Source of the DNA: Norana najaformis
Lineage: Eukaryota > Annelida > Clitellata > Crassiclitellata > Hormogastridae
Direction of reading: 5' to 3'
Assembly: GCA_964023275.1 (NCBI GenBank)
Contig: OZ029915.1
Location: 39,395,238 to 39,459,237 of the forward strand
Length of the DNA: 64,000 bases
Under the pieces are notes generated by a model. The model made no database searches, had not been told where the DNA came from, and worked only from the letters and a program-made list of their open reading frames with translations. How positions within the stretch are numbered: the first letter of the stretch is position 1; every line of letters begins with the position of its first letter. Both the position numbers and the translations under genes were made by a program. Positions 44,601 to 55,009 of this stretch are shown here, piece after piece.

Positions 44601-47600
44601 TGACTGAAGGAAGAACTGAGGGGAAGAAAGTTCCAGGAAGACCAAGGAATATGCTTTTGGCCTGGATGATGGATAAAGGAAGAAGATGGGCGACAAAGAA
44701 GCCAAGGAGAGGGCACAGAACAGAGGGGAGTGGCATCGTTGGATTCTTGGACCTGCCTAAGAGCAGAACATTGAAGAAAAAGAAGAAGAGACAGGAAAAT
44801 ATGTACAATAAAATCAATGCAGAATTGCAATATTGTCACAGATGTCACTAGATAAACTGATATAATTTCATTAGCACAAGCCATTTGCTATATCATAATA
44901 CATACTGCTATTAATTAATACAAATAGTAATTGTGGTAAATTGGTCTTAATTTTGACAGAAGTGATTAGCATCCGGTGGTTGCAAGAAAAGTAACCAAAT
45001 AACACAAATGGCATTAGATAGCTTAATGGTAAACATCTTTTGGTGAAATTTTATTGAAAGAGAGGTCCACACAGATCAGAAAATGAAACGAACCGTACTA
45101 TAAAAGCAATAACCAAACTGCTTCCACGCTCAGCCCAGTTCAGCTGGGATCACCCTGGACGACACAGATTGGCAAAGGACTTCCATCGATCAACTCCAGG
45201 AGGACATCAGAGAAGGAGAGCTAAATTTCTCACCAAGTATAGCACAGTCACCTTTGTTCCTACTTAACCCAAAGCTGACCCAAATGCTTCTTCCACAACC
45301 TACACATATGTTCCACTCAGCAAAATCACAAGATTTATTGGACTTCTAACAACAATAATGTATACAGCATGAAGACTGACTTACTAGCACACCAACACCT
45401 AAGATATCTCGAAATAAACAAATGTTCTATAACTTATTCTGTACAAAACTTCTGAAAAGTTTCATTGCCAACAAGAGATACAAATATCTAATAACTGTAA
45501 TTGTAATCACAAATTCATATAGCACCACTTCAAGAGAAACTCATCAATTACAATAAAAGAAATAATAATGATGATACTAACATAGTGAAAACTTTATCAC
45601 TGATATGTGAATACTTCAAGTAACATTCTTATTACTCAAATCTCAGTCTGGTTACATTTTAAATTCTGATGGGTGTTTCATTCTGCATGTTGTCAAAATT
45701 CTTTTTACTCTCTGTATTGTAACTCTATCAGCCTAAGATAGAAATTAAACTTGGTATCTACTGGTATATCAATATTTTTTCAAATCACATACATTTTACA
45801 TTTGTAATAATGTTGTGAATAAGAATCCCAGTGACTAAATAAACAATTCTGAAGTTAAAGAGAACAAGATTCTGTCAAGATCTGGTTTGACGATAAAGGC
45901 TGTGGTCAGTGATAAGAAATGAAATCATTGCCAAAAGATGCATAAACAGTGGGAGACAAAAAATTGCCACAAGGTGATTGATATACAAGGCTTGTCATTT
46001 CTTTATCGCAAGGAAAATGCCCCAGGCAGGGCACCAGTCTATCTAAGATAACCAAAGCAGTACAAATATGTGACAAACAGTCAGTAAAATTACCCAAGAG
46101 AAACCCAAAGTCCTTTGGGGCAGGAACTATTAATCCATTAGCAACACAAACCCCCAGAGTAGCCCACAGACACCAGTTGGACGGTGGCTCCAGTAAAATT
46201 ATGGGAGAAAATAAATACTCGTGAAAGTTGTTTTTGCAAGCCTTATAATGTCAGGCAAGGAAGTAAATTAAATTCAATGCAGCAAAGAATTTAGATAAAT
46301 TTCTTAATATAAAGTTAGATTACCAGACCTTGATATAACTGTATATGTCATTGTTCATATATCCGCAGTGGACCACTGTTTCCACCATAGCATCAAGTCA
46401 TCTGCACTAAATGACATAAATCTGAGGAAATTGTCATCAGAGGCAAAATCAGCCAGGGTATGTGGATCTAGTTGAAGAACCTCTGCTCTACAGTAGTTGA
46501 CATAAAACAGCTCTACATAAATCAACAATTTATGTAGAGAATGCAGAATGGCAATTCATAATGCAACACAGTAGCAAACTACTGTAAAGAGTAAAATGTA
46601 ATCTTAAAATGGCAATTTATAATGGAAATTTATAGACCACCAAAGTAGCAAACTATTCTTTGAGTTCTCCATGCTGTCAGTTTTAGGTACATTACCCAAA
46701 AGGATTAAATAATAACCAGGTGAAAGCCATCCACATAAAGCAAGAATATTTTGAACAGACAGATGCCAAACATAACAGTCACTAATTCAGTTTTCGTGAT
46801 GTTTGTGAAAGTGTACAGCAAACAATACCAACTCAGAGTCATTAAAAAGGTAGGTGGAAACAACCCTGTGTGGTAATTAGGGAGCTTGTCATCATTCAAA
46901 ACTAATCACTTAGCGTGTGGGAGGTGGAATTATTTGCCCTTTCCAGAGGTCTATAAAGGGAGACAAATTTCTAGCTATTGGGATAAACATCCAGATACTG
47001 AGATACATTTGTAATAAAAATTTAATTATTATTATTATTAATTAATCAATTAACAAATTAATAACTTCTATTATTTTTAATTAAATACTTACTAACTTAT
47101 TTACTTACTTATTTCCTTACTTACTTACTTACTAACTTTTATCACACGTGTCTTATGCGCAAGGCATCAACTGATGGTGCAAAAAATCAGATGAGTCCAC
47201 TAAGACTGATTATGTTACGACTGAAATGTTCAGCCACACAGAGTGGGTGGCTCCTACCTCTTGTACAGGCTACAAACAATAATTACACACTTGGTATTAA
47301 AGACTTACTCACACATGACATAAATTCATTAATCAATCCAATTCAAAGAAACCATGTTAACAGCACTGAGATAGTATCGACTCAGCCAATGAAACATAAG
47401 AGATAAGGAGAAAATCACACAGATAAGCAGACTCACACGCAATCAGGAACTTGGGTTATAGCATCATGTAGGAAGTGAACGAAACTTAAACAAGAAAGAG
47501 CCAAGGTACAGTCGACTGGGCATGGGGGGGTGGCCGACAGCCTGACTAGGAAGAGCAGGAGGAGGAGTTGGAACAGGATGAGGATATGACTATAATTACT

Positions 47601-48682
47601 ATGATGATGATGATTATTTCTGTGCCCAAAGGCAGTTAGGTCCATTGGCTTTATGCCACCCTTGCATGAGATGAGTGAGGTCATTTCCATTTGCCTTCCT
47701 CACAGACAACTTGTCCAAGGTCGATATTCAGTGACTTGGGGTAGATTCGAACCCGCAACGCTCCGGTTACCGGCACCGACCATACCACTACACCACCACG
47801 ATGATTATTATGATAAGGTCAGATATATCTTGGCCTTTCCAGCCGTAAAGGTAAAGGCAGTGCCATGGATGGAACCCAGTTAAGCCTTCCATATTTCTCC
47901 GGCAGAGGAATGACAAGCCTAGATTATACATACAACAGGTGGGAGTGGGGCAGGCGAGTTACCCGGGATACCTGATAGCCCCGCTGGGGTCTATTCAAAC
48001 CGGGGCTTACTGGTGCTGAAGACTCAATTTGCCACCCCCTCCTCACCCACCAATCTCTGCCAGGGTCGTAAACACACAAGTACAAACACATGCGCACTTG
48101 AACAAGCAAACAGACAGACAAAGACATACAGACAGACACACACATACATGTATGCACAGAACACATGCAACTCTAATTAAGTTAGGCTGCACTAACAAGA
48201 TTTTGTATATTGGACCGACAAAGAAGCCCCATGGCATGGAGTGATCCAGGATTTACAGCAAAATATTGATATGACATGAGTATTTGGAGGAGGCAGAAGA
48301 GGCAGAAACGAAAGAACCAAACGAAACACAAAAGAACACTGGTAAATCTCGGATCAATTCCCTAATGACACCTATTTATACTAGTACAGACAAAAGGCAC
48401 GCAAGCAACTGGATACTGGAAAATAGTTCTCCTAATTACAGATCCAATTAATTAAATATTATGTAATTAAAGATGATTTTAATCAATGCCAAACACTCAA
48501 ACTATAGGATTACAAAATCGGGCCACAGAACTTCGATTCTACACATCAAGAAAACAGTTATTTATTTCATACAAAAACAAAGCCACAAAGGGCTTGGGAA
48601 GAAACTGAGTTTTCCACGTACTTCTGTTTTAGGGCTGTTCATCTGCCTTCCTACCACAAAAAGGCACAGGCAGGCAGGCACG

Positions 48683-48774
<92 letters not shown>

Positions 48775-51427
48775 CATTATGCCGAGTTTTGGAATTCAAT
48801 ACCACTATCATTTGTTCATTTTGCCAAGTTCCTATTGTCACTAAAACTTAGGAACAACAACAGGATTCTACAAAGTAACAAATAATGTAATGCCGTGTGC
48901 TAAGCAGCTCTTTCTACTGGCTTATGTGTGTCCCCAAGGGCATCGATGTCTTTGTAGATTGGCACATTAGATTTCTGCTAGGTCTTCATGACTAGGAAGC
49001 GCATAGACGACTTTACCCACGATTTCTGCAAAAGTTGGTTAGTTTTGATCGCAGAAGGAAGTGCACTGAACCTATGCACATTTTAAGTAACTAATTTGAA
49101 GTTAAGCAACACCTACTCCAGACAGTGTTTGAACGGGTGAATGTTCATTGCATGCAAGGTCACCTGTACCAACTCAGCCTGCCATCCCTCCACGGTAAGT
49201 AAATGAGTACAATGTATACTGAGAGGTAAGAAAGTGCCCTGATTGCTGTCGTCATGTTTGTGCCTCAGCCAAAAGGATCACATGACCAGAGGACCAGGCT
49301 TTTGAACTACGCAAGTAAACAACTGTGTTGCCTTCAGCTTGTTTACACAGGTTGGCTGTAACAAATGGCCAATTAGTAGGCCATTACCTGCCGTAAAAAT
49401 ATTAAAACTACTCAAAGTGCTCTCTATTCTCACCTAAAGTGGACAGACATCACAAGTTCATCTGCTTCTGCTAATTTACCCTAACTGAAATCCAATGCTT
49501 TTCTGCACATCAGTTGCACAACACATGGGAACATTTTTCTGTCTGCAAAACACTTTTGGGTAGATCCAGCAAAAGAATAGGTCATCTTCTACATTATACT
49601 ATAGACTTTAACCATGGACTTAAAAATTTACACCATGACTGCTGTGTTAAATGCATATTCAGTTACTTATTAACTTATTTATTAGTTTGAAGTAAAGTTA
49701 TTCACAGATACATGGACAGATGCAGTAAAGAAAGTAAGCAACCCATCAAATCTTTTACCAGCTGCTGATGAACACCAATATTATAAAAGTAGTCAAGAAT
49801 ATGTAAATATACAAATTAGTGTTGAATATGCACAATTAAAGGTATTTACATGTATAGTTGTTTCTGTGTTAGACCGTCAACCTAGAGGTAAGAGTTCAAA
49901 TTCCTGCCTGGATAGAAAGACATTTCACAATTTCTGTTCCAACAGCACTCACTAACAAACTCAGCTATAAAATGAGTACATAGACTGTACAGTCAGTGAG
50001 ATGAACTGATGGCCAGGAGAGTACCAACCACTATCAAATACCATGGTTTAGAAAATAAAGTTGCTAAAATTTATACTCATGGCTGCTTCTTAGGATTGGC
50101 TAAAGAGTCAAAAGAGAAGGTAGCAAACAGTCACAACATATGGATTTCTATATAAGTTAGTACTTCACTTAAACAATTCACGGACCACACAAAGTACTCA
50201 CAAAAACTCATAAACTGACGGCAAAATTCAACCTCCAAAACAAAATTTCAGTCTGACGCAAATATCAAAATGTTGGCATTCCAAGAAGAAATAAGCAGTG
50301 ATGCAAGACTAATTAACTAACTCTCAACTCCGGATTCCTAAAGCACTACTTAAAAGTCAAGCACAGAGCATCAGTTCATTCACGAGTGCTGTGTCAAGTC
50401 AGACGGGTTGTCAAGAGATACTGTATGAAGAACAAGATCTGGTTGCCAGGAGACCAGATAGGGAGAGAGACAGAGAAGCTGATTATGTAATAACCGTTAC
50501 CAGTTAAGGGAACATTATTTTCTTCACTATTCCATATAAGTGATGAGGAAGGAATAACATTTTGTGGTTGTTTTAGGAGGTTTAAAAAGTTTCCTTAAGC
50601 CAGACCGCAAAACCAACACTTATGTAAGTATGCATGTATATGTGTTTGTGTGTGTTAATGTGTTTGTGCTTGTGTATATGCATGTGGGAACATTTACACA
50701 GTTTAGTCAGAGATAATGAAACATGACCTATGACTTTAAAAGTGTGTGACGTTTCCAACACTGTTGATACTTGATATGAATTTATTTTTAAAAACACGTA
50801 TGGCAACACTACCTAATGCACATCATTGATGAGCAACTGTGCATTAGGGGCTTTTACTTTACGCCCCCTTATAGGCCTACACAGTGATCTGTTTCAGCAG
50901 TGGATCTGACATGCACTTACCTGCCAAAGTGCAAAGATAGGGAGCGCATCTTATCGGCTGGCAAATAAATCTGAAGCTCAGAGAAGAAGACTCACAGTCC
51001 TTAAGCCAACCCTTCGAAGCGGCCACGGATAAGAAGTATTTGCGACTTCGGTATCTTAGCCTTGGCTTATGATTCTCATACCATCGGCAGTGTGCAGTCG
51101 AATCACTCATTTTATACTCATATATGCTTGAGGGTGCTAGTAAAACAGAAATCTTGAGGGATTCTGCCATCGGTGTGATTTTAACTTCTGCTGTGGGTTG
51201 ACGCTAACCACAAGACTGCTGCGCCCCTCTCAATGCAGTGAATAAAAATTTATTATTGGAAGGTTCGTGTTACCTTGAGCTGGAACCTCGGCATGCAGGA
51301 CTCTCATCAGAAGCATCCATAAGCAGACGATCCTCAAAATCTCCGTGCTTGTTCTTCTTCGAAGCCCAGACTCCGAAAGGCCGGCCCCATATGTTAGCTC
51401 TGTCTTCCACGTCGACTCCATCTCCAC
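31208..51427 (-). CDS. Transmembrane SUEL-lectin/CUB/sushi receptor, complete, 6 exons, 549 aa
   Basis: Type I cell-surface protein. Six minus-strand exons (51427-51274, 40600-40310, 39991-39593, 36935-36726, 32483-32402, 31721-31208) join without phase conflict to 1650 nt. Order: hydrophobic signal segment (ILRIVCLWMLLM, residues about 30-46); SUEL/rhamnose-binding lectin domain (53-148, eight Cys, motifs ARYGR and YLEISYHC); CUB-like domain (150-281, four Cys, LCPWKI and LLDFG); one sushi/CCP domain (283-332, Cys 285/307/319/332 and NGKW); short linker; one helix (352-376, Ile/Val-rich); ~170-residue tail with Tyr motifs IYEV and FYHQL. SUEL and CUB/CCP modules are common in invertebrate adhesion and immune recognition; this role is inferred. 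I do not recognise a named orthologue. Intron 1 is 10.7 kb. Confidence 0.88.
32402..32483 (-). CDS. Lectin receptor exon 5: transmembrane helix
   Basis: 82-nt exon, acceptor GCTTTTTCAG, donor CACAA/GTAAGT. Encodes ILIVIVIAVAIVIS then AIIIVVGICLLH, a clean single-pass helix. Phase 1 in and phase 2 out fits both neighbours. Confidence 0.9.
33665..33935 (+). mobile_element. LINE RT C-terminal remnant
   Basis: Contains ISRIWNDLPPEFHKISVS and a Leu/Ser-rich end, parallel to PLWNKLPPELRQLSD in the copy at 63236. Frameshifted and without the hexamer tail. Confidence 0.6.
34515..34575. repeat. (TA)n microsatellite
   Basis: Two AT-repeat runs separated by AAAATC. Confidence 0.85.
34975..35200 (+). 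mobile_element. L2-like LINE 3' end
   Basis: Encodes GPSLWNELLLSFCARVTVGD and AHCLKTFFFWKRL, followed by the tail CGCTATATAAGTTATC and ATACA-type repeats, the typical end of L2/CR1 elements. Confidence 0.75.
35470..35650 (+). mobile_element. Possible L2-like LINE 3' end remnant
   Basis: KYFSLFQFVSRQIFYSHVS followed by GGTGCTAGATAAAGG resembles an RT C-terminus plus terminal stem. Short and diverged. Confidence 0.4.
36058..36650. repeat. 71-bp tandem array, ~8.3 copies, in lectin intron 4
   Basis: Unit starts TGCCAAGTTTTACCATAT and ends AACATGTAACATTACC, with starts at 36061, 36132, 36203, 36274, 36345, 36416, 36487, 36558 and a partial last copy at 36629. Units are nearly identical, so the array is young. 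On the gene's sense strand most units contain TTGGCAG/GTAATG, a good splice-donor match. The array begins about 76 nt downstream of the exon 4 donor. Confidence 0.97.
36726..36935 (-). CDS. Lectin receptor exon 4: sushi/CCP domain
   Basis: Acceptor TCCTGTTGTCAG, donor CAAG/GTTTGT. Encodes VIGCPEFVKPEGADVEI to NGKWEPSVNNNC with four CCP cysteines, then a Ser/Pro linker ending SSMHQ. 210 nt, phase 1 both sides, the classical symmetric module exon. Confidence 0.93.
37430..37720 (+). mobile_element. L2-like LINE remnant
   Basis: DFYVAGPRFWNALPQTVCSV and RRKTFCFSG match the GPxxWNxLP and LKTFLF blocks of CR1/L2 RT C-termini; upstream sequence is decayed. Confidence 0.6.
38971..39052. repeat. 41-bp tandem duplication
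   Basis: TCTGGAAGGAGTGCCATAGC plus the following 21 bp is repeated once, starts at 38971 and 39012, with one visible difference. Intronic. Confidence 0.93.
39509..39546. repeat. (AT)n microsatellite
   Basis: AT repeat about 50 nt downstream of lectin exon 3 on the sense strand. Confidence 0.95.
39593..39991 (-). CDS. Lectin receptor exon 3: CUB-like domain
   Basis: Acceptor AATATTTCAG, donor GAAG/GTAGGT. Encodes YSASDQSCIANQ, LCPWKIQLQLGQTVHLTLLD, CHIYAVLKDS, LVCGGDARETLLL and DPIYFLIKYE. Four Cys spaced as in CUB domains. Phase 1 on both sides. Confidence 0.9.
40310..40600 (-). CDS. Lectin receptor exon 2: SUEL/rhamnose-binding lectin domain
   Basis: Acceptor GGTTTCCTTTTAG. Encodes EEICKWETFRANCSEGRVIF, SARYGR, CGGRRSCDI and QYLEISYHCQE. 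Eight Cys and the YGR motif fit the Gal_Lectin family; the usual DPC is RPC here. The 3' boundary is placed at GAAG/GCAAGG (GC donor), which retains the last domain cysteine. A GT alternative inside that Cys codon (CACT/GTCAGG, end 40319) has the same phase but would lose it. Confidence 0.88.
40651..40681. repeat. 31-bp exact copy of lectin exon 2 sequence
   Basis: TTTTCATCATATCAAGGTCT plus the next 11 bases occurs at 40367-40397 inside exon 2 and again here, 51 bp upstream of the exon 2 acceptor on the sense strand. Confidence 0.95.
41589..41633. repeat. (AT)n microsatellite
   Basis: AT repeat ending in ACACACAT. Confidence 0.95.
42380..42479. repeat. 100-bp direct repeat, copy 1
   Basis: CAGATATCAACAAGTACTCT to CCTTTTTCAGGC. 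Matches 42924-43023 with three mismatches that I can see and no length change. Confidence 0.95.
42924..43023. repeat. 100-bp direct repeat, copy 2
   Basis: Second copy, 544 bp after the first. Both end in an acceptor-like CTTTTTCAG on the plus strand, antisense to the lectin gene. Confidence 0.95.
44317..44412. repeat. CCA/CAT-rich trinucleotide region
   Basis: Irregular ACC and ATC trinucleotide repeats immediately 5' of the retroelement fragment. Confidence 0.8.
44520..44765 (+). mobile_element. Non-LTR retrotransposon C-terminal fragment (RTE/jockey-like)
   Basis: Encodes RRTQINCIGHILRGNSLLRT, VTEGRTEGKKVPGRPRNMLL and AWMMDKG. The (W/C)xGHxxR ... GKxxxGRPR ... W block is the familiar C-terminal region of several non-LTR RT polyproteins. 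No RT core upstream. Confidence 0.75.
47601..47803 (-). mobile_element. tRNA-derived SINE, second type
   Basis: On the minus strand: GTGGTGGTGTAGTGGTATGG (A-box-like), GCGGGTTCGAATC (B box), GACCTTGGACAAGTTGTC and an end CTTTGGGCACAGAAATAATC with ATC repeats. Not a functional tRNA: no acceptor-stem pairing is evident and it continues into a SINE body. Confidence 0.75.
48661..48776. repeat. (GGCA)n microsatellite
   Basis: About 28 near-perfect GGCA units. ORFs of repeated AGRQ or PACL across it are artefacts. Confidence 0.97.
51274..51427 (-). CDS. Lectin receptor exon 1: signal peptide
   Basis: The ATG at 51427 opens a 51-residue start containing ILRIVCLWMLLMRVLHA, a plausible signal segment with cleavage after LHA, then EVPAQ and donor CAAG/GTAACA. 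Phase 1 matches exon 2. The 29 residues before the hydrophobic core are long for a signal peptide; no start inside the core looks better, and more 5' exons are possible. Confidence 0.75.
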
Positions 51428-52300
51428 TCAACCTCCCTCCAGTCTCGTCACTTCGACGCAACACCCTACGAAGATGATCACAAATACGAACCTACGGCCA
51501 AAGATAACCAGCCTGTAGGCCTAGTAGTATATATAAGAACCGGTCACGTATGCACTCGCTCCAACCGTCCTGTCGACCGTCAACCGTAGGCCGCACGTAG
51601 GGGCTCTTACGATTCTCAAACGACTACAATAGTCAGTGATAACCGCATAAAGATGTCTCCAGCTTAAATTCCAATTACACGATACAGAGCGAACCCCCGA
51701 CAACCAGCCGAGCTTTCGTCTGAATCACTAGCTAGCCTTAACTGGAGGTGGTTCGCAGCAGCGGGGGGGGGGACAGCTCCAGCAGCTAAGGCCTCATTCA
51801 GCTCAACCTCTTTGATCCTGCTATGCGCGACGAAGCAATCGAGATGCAGACAGTCTGCCCCTCTCGCACCCCACCCCACCGCACCCCATTCCCCCTCTGT
51901 CGCTGCGAATTCGGGCTCATATCCGTCGTCCGTTCAAACGCACTTGAAATTCATGTCAGTATGTGGGTCAGGCCCCTTAGACTGCTGCTGCTCTGCCAAC
52001 CCTCTTCCTTCTCCTCTTCCTCGCGCTGGGTCCCCTCCTTCTCTTCCTCCAGCAGTTCTTTCGTCCTCCTTCTAGCCCTTTCCTCCCTCTCTCTTTTCTC
52101 CCTCCTTCTCTCCCTCCCTCGAGGTACCCGCCATTCTGCTTATCAGTCACCGATGTTGGCCGCACCGTTCCAGGCAACTTGAAATTCGGTCCGATCCTGA
52201 ACTTCTGTACATTCAGTAATTGAACGCGAAGCTCAGCGTTGACGGTTGGCAATCGAGGATCCTTGGCGATAATTCCCATTTGCTAAGGCGTGCAAAATTT
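51428..52300. promoter_or_regulatory. CpG-rich upstream region of the lectin gene
   Basis: CpG-dense (nine CpGs in 51541-51600) in contrast to the CpG-poor intron 1. Contains a poly-G run at 51763-51772 and a pyrimidine-rich tract at about 52000-52120. Probably holds the promoter; no TATA box was assigned. Confidence 0.45.
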
Positions 52301-52810
52301 CGCATCCACTTACTATAATTAATCAGTTCATAGTATGGCTAATGCAGTAGGACTCATTCTCTAGCCGTTTGTGCCTACGGGTCTAAGTGAGCCTCACAGC
52401 GAAATTCTGTTCCATTTGACCTCGTGAGTTGCGTTTGTCACTTCTTCAAGTTTTCAGCTCTCAAATCACTCGTATTTCCTGAGTACGACCATTTTAGAAA
52501 TGAAAATGGTCAAGAATAGAAGGCGTGGTAGTAATGGTATAAATTTATGGCAGCTCAGTTGGTCTCTAACGGATAGATATGTGACTATACAAATTAGCTA
52601 ATAATTGATAATTGCGCCAAGGCCCACAGGCACTGTCGGATCCAGGCCGCCAATCCGGGGTGGCCTTCATATGAGATGAGATTTGCTTTGGGCTTGGCTC
52701 CACACAACTTGGCTCTACCCGCAGTGGCCCCTTTCTCTGTAGGCTGAACTGAGTGCCTGCTTTTAGTAAATTAACATTGCTACTAATCATAATTATAGCC
52801 TATGTATGTC

Positions 52811-52985
52811 GCCGACTGGATAGAGCGCTCGGCTTGCAACGCGGAGAGTACGGGTTCGAACCTCCTCTGAAACTACCAGTGCTTGTGAAGTGAGTACCTT
52901 TGCCTCGCGCTCACAGAATGCTTACTTAGGCCCTATTTATTCGTCATGAGCTATTTAAAGAGCAAGCGTACTTTATGCATGGATT
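52811..52985 (+). mobile_element. tRNA-derived SINE, plus orientation
   Basis: Head GACTGGATAGAGCGCTCGGC, GCAACGCGGAGAGTACGG and GGTTCGAACC (B box) matches the head of the SINE at 53845-54013 (GGATAGAGCGCTTGGC, AACGCGGAGAGTACGG). The body differs and ends near GAGCTATTTAAAGAGC. Confidence 0.75.
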
Positions 52986-53282
52986 CGATTAATTTTATCG
53001 TCTGGACTTCAGATAGCCTACAGTCGCCATCGCGTGTACAATTTTAATTTCACGCAACCGCGATATGAGTTAATACAAGTTTACGACAACAAAGGAACGT
53101 TCACGAAATGTGACGGGTCAAAAGTCATGGCACTGTTTAGAGTTTAGGTCAGTTCAAGTTTCAGACTCGTAAGCGATATTTAGCTTAACTTGGGATCTCT
53201 TCAGAAAACTCATATGATACATAAGGCATATGCGCATATTAGCTAATAATTGAGCCAAGAACCACAGGGCACAAACTGACAA

Positions 53283-53580
53283 AATACATATATACATACA
53301 TACATGCATACATACATACATACATATATACATACATACATACATACATACATAGGCTTACATACACACATACATACATACATATATACATACATATATA
53401 CATACACACATACATACATACGTATATACATACACACAAACATACATACATACATACATGCAAACATACATACATACATACACACATACATACATACATA
53501 TATACATACACACATACATACATACATACATACATACATACACATACATATATACATACACACATACATACATACATACA
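53283..53580. repeat. (CATA)n microsatellite with CACA variants
   Basis: About 300 bp of CATA, TATA and CACA units, followed by a partial duplication of GTGTAGAGATAATATTATGC (53590 and 53667). Confidence 0.97.
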
Positions 53581-53844
53581 AACAATTGAAGTGTAGAGAT
53601 AATATTATGCATATATTCGTATACGCATACACACATACATACGCACATACATACATACAAGTGAAGTGTAGAGATAATATTATGCATATATTCGTGAAAA
53701 TTCGAGTAATATAGCTTGACGGATAAGCAAAAGTTACAGGCCTAAATAGTCTAAATGCTGGTGCACCTTTACACGACTTATAGGCGTTTAATGTCTGTAT
53801 ATTAAATAAACATAGAACATAATTTATATTTATATATGTTTGCA

Positions 53845-54013
53845 TTTATTAGGCGCCACTATATAATGACTTAGCATCAATCTATAGCGCCGAGCAATTG
53901 AGTGAAGGACTTGCTCAAGGTCTCTAGCACACAGTACCCGTCGCGGAGTAGGCTCGAACCCGTACTCTCCGCGTTACAAGCCAAGCGCTCTATCCAATAT
54001 GCTACCGTGCCCC
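53845..54013 (-). mobile_element. tRNA-derived SINE, CORE-like, copy 2 (best preserved)
   Basis: Minus strand: GGGGCACGGTAGCATATTGG, GATAGAGCGCTTGGC, GCGGAGAGTACGGGTTCGAG (B box), then GACCTTGAGCAAGTCC and GGCGCTATAGATTGATGC, ending GGCGCCTAATAAATGC with an AT-rich tail. Same layout as 16001-16167. Confidence 0.85.
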
Positions 54014-54229
54014 AAATAACCCCATGTATATCCATATAAAAACCTTTGTGCTTGCGCGCGTGAGAATCCAGTGGCGCCACAGACGAGTTAAACGCCACTA
54101 ATTATGCGACTGACCAGCAAAAAATGTAAGTTTTTATTTCATGATTTGTTAACATGTTAACTATTTCAAAAATATCGTTTCACAAATGTCAGCATAATTA
54201 TAGTTTAACAGGTTTCATATTATTAATAA

Positions 54230-54790
54230 CTAGCGAATCTGAGCAGAAAAAGGGAGGGGAGAGGAGATTGAAGCACGGAATGGTGGTGGGGGATGGACAG
54301 GGAGCGGAGGGTGGAGGGAGAGCAAGGGAAGAAACGGAAATCAAAAGGAGATTATTACTATTAGAAAAAATGGAGAGGCCTAAAAAGGGAGAGGAGGGTA
54401 GAACGGGGAAAGGGAGGCGCATTGAAGAGAACATCGGGGAGGGGAGGGTTATGGCATTGGGGAAAAGAAGGAGAGGGTTGAGGGAGAGCGCAAGGAAGAA
54501 ACAGAAGGCAGAAGGAGATTTTATAAATTCAAGACAGGGGCGGAGCGGGAGAGGCCGGAGAAGGAAGAGCAAGGGGTGGTGGGAATGGGGAGAAGGGAGA
54601 GCGAGAGGGAGAAACAGAAGGCAAACGGGATTTTATAAAAGTAAGAGTGTAAGCGGGTATGTCCAGAAAAGGAAAGAAAAGGGGATATTGGAGGAGAAGA
54701 TATGGGGAAGGGAGGGAGATTAATGGCAGGAAGGAAGGAGAAGAGGAGAGCGACAGAGAAAAACGGGAAGCAACAGAGGATTTTCCACCG
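54230..54790. repeat. Purine-rich (GGAGA/AAGG) low-complexity tract
   Basis: More than 500 bp of almost pure purines on the plus strand, giving a 189-codon Lys/Arg/Gly/Glu-rich ORF with no recognisable domain. It contains the left arm of an inverted repeat. Confidence 0.85.
54418..54501. repeat. 84-bp inverted repeat, left arm
   Basis: CGCATTGAAGAGAACATCGG to GCAAGGAAGAAA is the reverse complement of 55010-55093 with two mismatches that I can see. Confidence 0.95.
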
Positions 54791-55009
54791 AAATGGACAG
54801 ACAACTAGCGCGCAGTTGATCTACACGAAATATGCTAATATGTATATATATATATGTATGTATATATGTATATATATATATGCAACTTTGTATAAGTTGG
54901 ATGCCCTCTGCATACCTTGCAGTATTTTTGACGTGGCCTCACCTCTAAATAAGTGTGAAACTATGAACTTCTTTTACTCCGCAGCGGACTGCGACCCTGC
55001 TGGAACCGA

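Larger units (their letters stand above)
40682..51273. other. Lectin intron 1, 10.7 kb, no further exon found
   Basis: The phase 1 junction between exon 1 and exon 2 is satisfied directly, and no other ORF with extracellular-domain cysteine spacing was seen. Contents are microsatellites, an RTE-like fragment, SINEs and a 100-bp direct repeat, listed separately. Confidence 0.55.

Noticed and set aside
47740-47803. Possible minus-strand tRNA gene
   Set aside because: Same reasoning: a tRNA-like head continues into a SINE body.
48562-48844. ORFs of AGRQ or PACL repeats
   Set aside because: GGCA microsatellite artefact.
51977-52279. Minus ORF starting MGIIAKDPRLPTVNAEL, upstream of the lectin gene
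   Set aside because: The second half is low-complexity Gly/Arg/Lys from a CCT-rich tract; no domain recognised. It could be a 5' exon but nothing supports it.
52811-52880. Possible tRNA gene
   Set aside because: A and B boxes are visible but no paired acceptor stem; the sequence matches the head of SINE copies nearby.
53239-53845. Tyr/Val/Cys/Met-rich 200-codon minus ORF and its His/Thr/Tyr/Ile plus counterpart
   Set aside because: Translation of the CATA array only.
54154-54723. 189-codon Lys/Arg/Glu/Gly-rich plus-strand ORF
   Set aside because: Lies in a purine-only tract where stop codons are rare by composition; no domain and no sensible splice context.
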